NCBI GenBank assembly: GCA_026770615.1
Contig: MU631412.1
Location: 306,920 to 319,057 of the forward strand
DNA length: 12,138 nt
From: Pavlovales sp. CCMP2436
Taxonomy: Eukaryota > Haptophyta > Pavlovophyceae > Pavlovales
Direction of reading: 5' to 3'
Made by a program: the position numbers and the translations under genes
Notes under the pieces: generated by a model
Told to the model about the DNA's origin: nothing
Database searches by the model: none
What the model saw: the letters and a program-made list of their open reading frames with translations, nothing else
Part shown: positions 9,187 through 12,138 of the stretch, piece by piece
Numbering within the stretch: the first letter of the stretch is position 1
Layout of the letters: every line of letters starts with the position of its first letter

Positions 9187-9270
9187 GATCGCCGCCATAT
9201 GTTTATATATATACATACATACGATAATATTACACATACGGATAGTGATACGTAAACGCGTGTTTTATGT
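9187..9270. other. AT-rich spacer after the recombinase
   Basis: Follows the recombinase stop directly. It has TA-rich runs (9200-9220) in an otherwise GC-rich window and no gene. It could hold 3'-end signals of the element's transcript; none can be named with confidence. Confidence 0.4.
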
Positions 9271-9400
9271 ATCATCGCCCTCGTACGGTCATCATCGCCC
9301 TCGTATGGTCCTACGCCCTCGTATGGTCCTACGCCCTCGTATGGTCCCACGCCCTCGTATGGTCCTACGCTCTCGTACGGTCCTACGCCCTCGTTTGGCC
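9271..9400 (+). repeat. minisatellite, two 20-bp plus five 18-bp units
   Basis: Seven units of the form CTACGCCCTCGTATGGTC. The first two (9271-9310) begin ATCATC and are 20 bp long; five follow at 18 bp (9311-9400) with single-base changes. In one frame the 18-bp units encode a six-residue repeat (YALVWS), but no gene context supports translation. It lies in the 3' non-coding part of the element. Confidence 0.92.
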
Positions 9401-9413
9401 CTACTCTCTGCTT

Positions 9414-9431
9414 AAAAAAAAAAAAAAAAAA
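9414..9431 (+). repeat. A18 tract inside the element
   Basis: Eighteen consecutive A's just after the minisatellite and about 95 bp before repeat B1. It could be a slippage product, or a trace of a polyadenylated end captured before B1. Confidence 0.9.
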
Positions 9432-9526
9432 CCTCCCTCCACCCTGGATGGGAATGACCTGACTCCTCAGTCCTATGCGTCATCAGCGTGCCGCCGGGTG
9501 CCTTCTCTATGGCTACGCCAAATGGT

Positions 9527-9649
9527 ATCTTCTTTACGACGCCGCGTCGACTCGAGCCAGCTGCAGCGGCCCGCGCCGTGCCGCCCGAGCCGGGCTCTCG
9601 TCGACGGCTTCATCCCAATTATATATCAGTTTATTCGCTTTAACGACAT
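9527..9649 (+). repeat. terminal repeat B1
   Basis: Matches B2 (10113-10243) from ATCTTCTTT through CGCTTTAACGACAT. Differences are few by eye: one near the start, several in the AT-rich tail, and an 8-bp duplication in B2. Within it, GCGTCGACTCGAGCC and GGGCTCTCGTCGAC form an imperfect inverted repeat. It adjoins A2 directly, sharing the junction AT. Confidence 0.93.
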
Positions 9650-9658
9650 GTGTCGTTA
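9641..9658. other. palindromic B1/A2 junction, likely recombinase core site
   Basis: TAACGACA, TG, TGTCGTTA: two perfect 8-bp inverted arms around a 2-bp centre. The left arm also ends the element at 10234-10241 and the right arm starts it at 755-762, as expected if a circle junction was formed by joining the two ends. A second hairpin (TTATTGC, GCA, GCAATAA) follows at 9656-9672. Confidence 0.7.
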
Positions 9659-10032
9659 TTGCGCAGCAATAACTGAATATGTCGTAGGCGTGCAGATGGC
9701 AGGCCATTCCCGCACACACACCGATCGGTTGCCGCGCCCTATGCGTCGGCGACTACAGCAGCCCGCAGAGCGAGCTGCCGCGCTTGGCGCCGCCAAGATG
9801 AGAGCGTTACCAACAATGAGCCACAGTTTCATTAATAAGGCCCTCCTTTTTATGGTTCCACAGTTCCATTTATAAGGTTCCACGGTTCCATTTAAGGTGC
9901 CCCTTTTTATGGTTCCGTAAGTTGATAACTGCCGAGTAAGTTTCGCTCGTCGTTACTCTGCTCCGTCCGCTTACTTCGCGTTCTCCGCAGAGAACTCTCC
10001 GTCGCGCTTCATCGTGCGCAAGAACTCGTCGC
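9648..10032 (+). repeat. terminal repeat A2 (complete copy)
   Basis: Uninterrupted counterpart of A1: 9648-9851 matches 752-957, and 9931-10032 matches 4515-4617. The 79 bp between them (9852-9930) are absent from A1. They contain short duplications (GGTTCCACAGTTCCATTTA and GGTTCCACGGTTCCATTTA; CCTTTTTATGGTTCC near 9845 and 9903). No protein-coding gene was seen. Confidence 0.9.
9936..9990 (+). other. candidate 55-nt intron in repeat A2
   Basis: Same signals as the copy in A1: donor GTAAGT, branch-like CTTAC, acceptor CCGCAG. Here the sequence upstream of the donor is intact, and it holds another GTAAGT at 9917. Being in A2 it would be read only by transcripts running through the right end, or starting there in a circle or tandem copy. 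Confidence 0.35.
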
Positions 10033-10112
10033 TCTTCACCCACCACCATCCCCATCGCCGCCTCAACTACCGGACTCCACCTGTCGCCCAGGGAATCAGC
10101 CCGCTGATTGAG

Positions 10113-10243
10113 ATCTTCTTTGCGACGCCGCGTCGACTCGAGCCAGCTGCAGCGGCCCGCGCCGTGCCGCCCGAGCCGGGCTCTCGTCGACGGCTTTATC
10201 CCAATGATATATTAGTTTACTAGTTTACTCGCTTTAACGACAT
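10113..10243 (+). repeat. terminal repeat B2, right end of the retrotransposon
   Basis: Counterpart of B1, longer by an 8-bp local duplication in the tail (TAGTTTAC twice, 10213-10228). It ends AACGACAT at 10243, after which the host sequence ACTTATG begins. An 80-bp unique stretch (10033-10112) separates it from A2. Confidence 0.92.
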
Positions 10244-10255
10244 ACTTATGTATAG

Positions 10256-10262
10256 TATAAAG
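10256..10262 (+). promoter_or_regulatory. TATA-like box of the proline-rich gene
   Basis: TATAAAG, 98 nt before the ATG at 10354 and 12 bp after the end of the retrotransposon. A palindromic E-box/G-box-like CACGTG lies at 10323-10328. Position and sequence fit a core promoter, but the assignment is by pattern only. Confidence 0.4.
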
Positions 10263-10353
10263 TTTGAGTTACAGTACGGAGCTTTTTGAGATGATGCGAA
10301 CGAGAACGCGTTTCTCTCCGTCCACGTGCGTGATCGCAGTTGAGGACTGAGCG

Positions 10354-11747
10354 ATGCCCAAGCTCGCGCTGATCCTCGCGCTCAGCCTTCTGGGCGAGCT
10401 GGCGGGCGCGAGCACTAGCCCGTCCAACCCACCGCAACCGCTGCCGCCGAACCCGCCGCCGCCGAGCCCGCCGCCGTCTCTGCCGCCGTCTCCGCCACCA
10501 CCGCCGCCGCCGTTTCCGCCACCCGCACCGCCACCCTTACCGCCGCCGCCGCCAACGCCAACGCCGCCGTCGAGCCCGCCGCCGCCCTCGTTGCCACCGC
10601 CCTCATTGCCGCCTCCGTCACCACCGCCCTCGCCCCCGTTGCCGCCGCCGTCGCCACCATTCCCGCCGAGCCCGCCACCGCCTGCTCCGCCGCCGCCATC
10701 CCCGCCGCCGCTATCCCTGCTCCCGCCCGCACCGCCACTCTCGCCGCCGCCGCCGCTGCCGCCAACCTCGCCGCCGAGCACACCGCCGCCACCCTCGCCC
10801 CCGTTGCCACCGCCGGCGCCACCATCCTCGCCAAGCCCACCGCCACCAGCCCCGCCGCCGCCAGCCCCGCCACCGCCTCGGCTCCATCGCCGCCGCCATC
10901 GCCTCCACCGCCCCCGTCGCCGTCTCCGTCGCCACCTCCGCCCATGCCGCCGCCTTCGCCGCCGCCCACGTCTGGAGTTACTGTCAAACTCGACGTGGCC
11001 CTCTCCGGCGACGTGGGCGACTGGGACGCAAGCTCGACGGCCGGCGCGATGCTGCGCGACGATTTTTGTGACGGCGTCGAGGACGCGGTCAACGAGAGGC
11101 TGGCCGTCTGCACGATCGACACCGTGAGCTCCGGCTCGGTCAACGTCGACTTTCAACTCTTCTTCCCGACCACAACAGGCTCCGTCGCTGGCTCGTCAGT
11201 GAGCGTGTACGCCACGGCGGCGGTCTCTACCATCGCCGCCAAGATTGCCTCCAAGACGGGGCTGACGGTCACATCGACGCCCTCGATCACGGACTCAACC
11301 TAGGTGATGCTCCCGCCCAGCCCGCCGCCGCCGATGCCGCCACCGTCCCCGCCAGGCGCCTCTACAACGAGCAGCGACAGCAGCGGTGGAAGCGACGACA
11401 GCAGCAGCAGCAGTGACGACACCAGCGACAACGGCGCCGATGTCAAGACTATCGTCTCCGCCGCCTTCGGGTCGCTCAGCGCTGGCGCGATCGTGGGCAC
11501 AGCAATTGGTGTGCTCATGTGCGTGTGCTGCACAATCGCATCCTCCTACTCGGTTTTTACCGGCCGCCTCGCCAGGACCAAATCCCGTCGCGTCGCCCCT
11601 CTCAAGGTGGAGCCGATGGGTTCCTCTTCGACTGATCTCAATCGGCCCAAGTTCGGATCGCCCGCCGGCGGAGGTCGGGACGCCCGGGACACGCAGGATC
11701 GCATCGATCAAATATCATTTTGCCGAGAGACCGCCGCTCTCGCATAA
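10354..11747 (+). CDS. Proline-rich (pherophorin/extensin-like) secretory membrane protein, frame-disrupted
   Basis: Seen: a hydrophobic signal-peptide-like start MPKLALILALSLLGELAGA, then ~185 residues of PPPSPP/PPAPP type (10411-10965), then a folded-looking domain (VTVKLDVALSGDVGDW to about 11300) with two Cys (DDFCDG, LAVCTID). A second short Pro stretch and a Ser/Asp-rich linker follow, then a membrane segment (about 11472-11558, AGAIVGTAIGVLMCVCCTI) and a basic tail. This is the layout of a type I surface or cell-wall-associated protein; Pro-rich tracts of this kind in algae are usually hydroxylated and glycosylated. Breaks: the frame shifts near 10870-10885 inside the CCG repeats, where slippage or sequencing error is likely, and TAG at 11301-11303 splits the domain from the membrane segment while the frame continues sensibly. 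The 3' end is uncertain; another frame stays open to 11820. The folded domain was not identified. Confidence 0.6.
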
Positions 11748-12027
11748 GTCGTCGCTATTGTCGAAACCGCAGCTCTCGAAGAGACCACGGATGCCGAATC
11801 TCAATCTGGCTAAGCGTTAGTTCGAAGCCGAGGAATCAGACCTTGTCGCTTGACGTCTAGGTTGAGCCGACGTCTAGTTCACAGGTTTAGACGGGCTTCA
11901 ATTACCGATACGGGGTTTAGCTGCCCTGTTGCGGCGCGTGTGTTTCGGTTCTGCCTTTTCTGTCGATATAGTGCTCAATATGTTGCTATGCGATTGTGCT
12001 CTTCTCCCCATATCATATAAATAGAAG
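11748..12027. other. 3' flank of the proline-rich gene
   Basis: No gene recognised. A short direct repeat GACGTCTAG occurs at 11852 and 11869, and an AT-rich CATATAAATAG lies at 12014-12024, just before repeat R3. A frame alternative to the annotated stop runs to 11820 and could be the true C-terminus if one more frameshift exists. Confidence 0.4.
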
Positions 12028-12138
12028 CACTTCTACCAGCTCCCCACTTCGGCGTAGCGCGTAGGAGCCTGCGTCAGAGCGCTTAGATCAGCCTGACTTG
12101 AACTTGAAACGTACCGCCAGCCCGAACCCCCCTACATT
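12028..12138. repeat. 140-bp repeat, copy R3 (cut by window end)
   Basis: Matches R1 from position 83 onward (CACTTCTACCAGCTC through CCCCCCTACATT), same orientation, with few differences. Its first ~19 bp relative to R1/R2 are replaced by unrelated sequence, and the window ends before the AT-rich tail. Confidence 0.9.

Larger units (their letters stand above)
752..10243 (+). mobile_element. Tyrosine-recombinase retrotransposon (DIRS/PAT/Ngaro type), degenerate
   Basis: The element spans 9,492 bp, of which about 3.56 kb is a nested minus-strand LINE-like insertion. Seen: the gene order is N-terminal region, reverse transcriptase, RNase H, tyrosine recombinase, all on the + strand. The ends show split direct repeats: A1 (752-957 plus 4515-4617), B1 (9527-9649), A2 (9648-10032), B2 (10113-10243). 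The dinucleotide AT occurs at the left end (752-753), the B1/A2 junction (9648-9649) and the right end (10242-10243), and no target-site duplication is visible. Known: A1-genes-B1-A2-B2 ends and duplication-free insertion are features of PAT/Ngaro-type elements, which integrate through a circular DNA intermediate using their recombinase. Inferred: no methyltransferase motif was seen between RNase H and recombinase. Subfamily assignment needs a phylogeny. Coding parts carry several stops and frameshifts, so the copy is not autonomous as read. Confidence 0.85.

Noticed and set aside
9271..9400. CRISPR-like array
   Set aside because: Units are directly adjacent with no spacers and the context is eukaryotic; it is a minisatellite.
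9267..9875. + strand ORF with YALVWS repeats
   Set aside because: Translation of the minisatellite running on through the A tract, B1 and A2; no conserved residues.
752..10243. LTR retrotransposon
   Set aside because: The ends are split A/B repeats rather than one pair of long terminal repeats; no integrase or aspartic protease motifs and no target duplication, while a tyrosine recombinase is present.
10269..11156. Glycine-rich minus-strand ORFs opposite the proline-rich gene
   Set aside because: Reverse complement of CCG/CCN coding repeats; the + strand has a signal peptide and TATA-like box.
1267..11303. Reassignment of TAG, since four in-frame stops are TAG (1267, 2380, 6629, 11301)
   Set aside because: TGA (1993, 8028) and TAA (6749) also interrupt frames and small frameshifts occur in the same genes, so decay or sequencing error explains them better.
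11268..11320. Short intron removing the TAG at 11301
   Set aside because: A GT/AG pair exists but its 53-nt length would break the frame into the second proline stretch and membrane segment.

Overview
The window looks like nuclear DNA of a GC-rich single-celled eukaryote, most likely a microalga. A haptophyte-like genome would fit, but this is inference. The signs are tyrosine-recombinase (DIRS/PAT/Ngaro-type) and LINE-like retrotransposons, a secreted or membrane proline-rich wall-type protein (signal peptide, long Pro/Ser tract, C-terminal membrane segment), candidate spliceosomal introns, a TATA-type promoter and long CCN tracts. No bacterial operon, Shine-Dalgarno pattern, rRNA, tRNA or CRISPR was seen. 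All homology calls come from motifs read by eye; no search was run.

Layout. (1) 1-751 is host flank with two tandem ~140-bp repeats (64-346); a third copy closes the window (12028-12138). (2) 752-10243 is a tyrosine-recombinase retrotransposon read on the + strand. Its ends form split direct repeats: A1, genes, B1, A2, B2. The order inside is N-terminal region, reverse transcriptase, RNase H, tyrosine recombinase. All three boundaries (752, 9648, 10242) share the dinucleotide AT, and the internal B1/A2 junction is an 18-bp palindrome. There is no target-site duplication, as expected for recombinase-mediated integration of a circle. (3) Nested in repeat A1 is a second element (about 958-4514, minus strand): a LINE-like reverse transcriptase ORF of about 1,080 codons with a short poly-A tail. 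(4) 10244-11747 is the host gene, starting 12 bp after the element's end with a TATA-like box. Removing 752-10243 would bring its presumed upstream region (347-751) next to it.

Both retroelements are broken by stops and frameshifts. The recombinase catalytic domain (8113-9186) is open, with every catalytic residue visible. The reverse transcriptase of the outer element is split by a ~500-bp C-rich block that ends in a run of 50 C. The block could be an expansion, a captured proline-coding fragment, or an intron, since GT/AG ends at 5452 and 5974 would restore the frame. The history I infer is: host gene with flanking repeats, then integration of the outer element upstream of the gene's TATA box, then insertion of the LINE into A1 with loss of up to ~79 bp, then decay.
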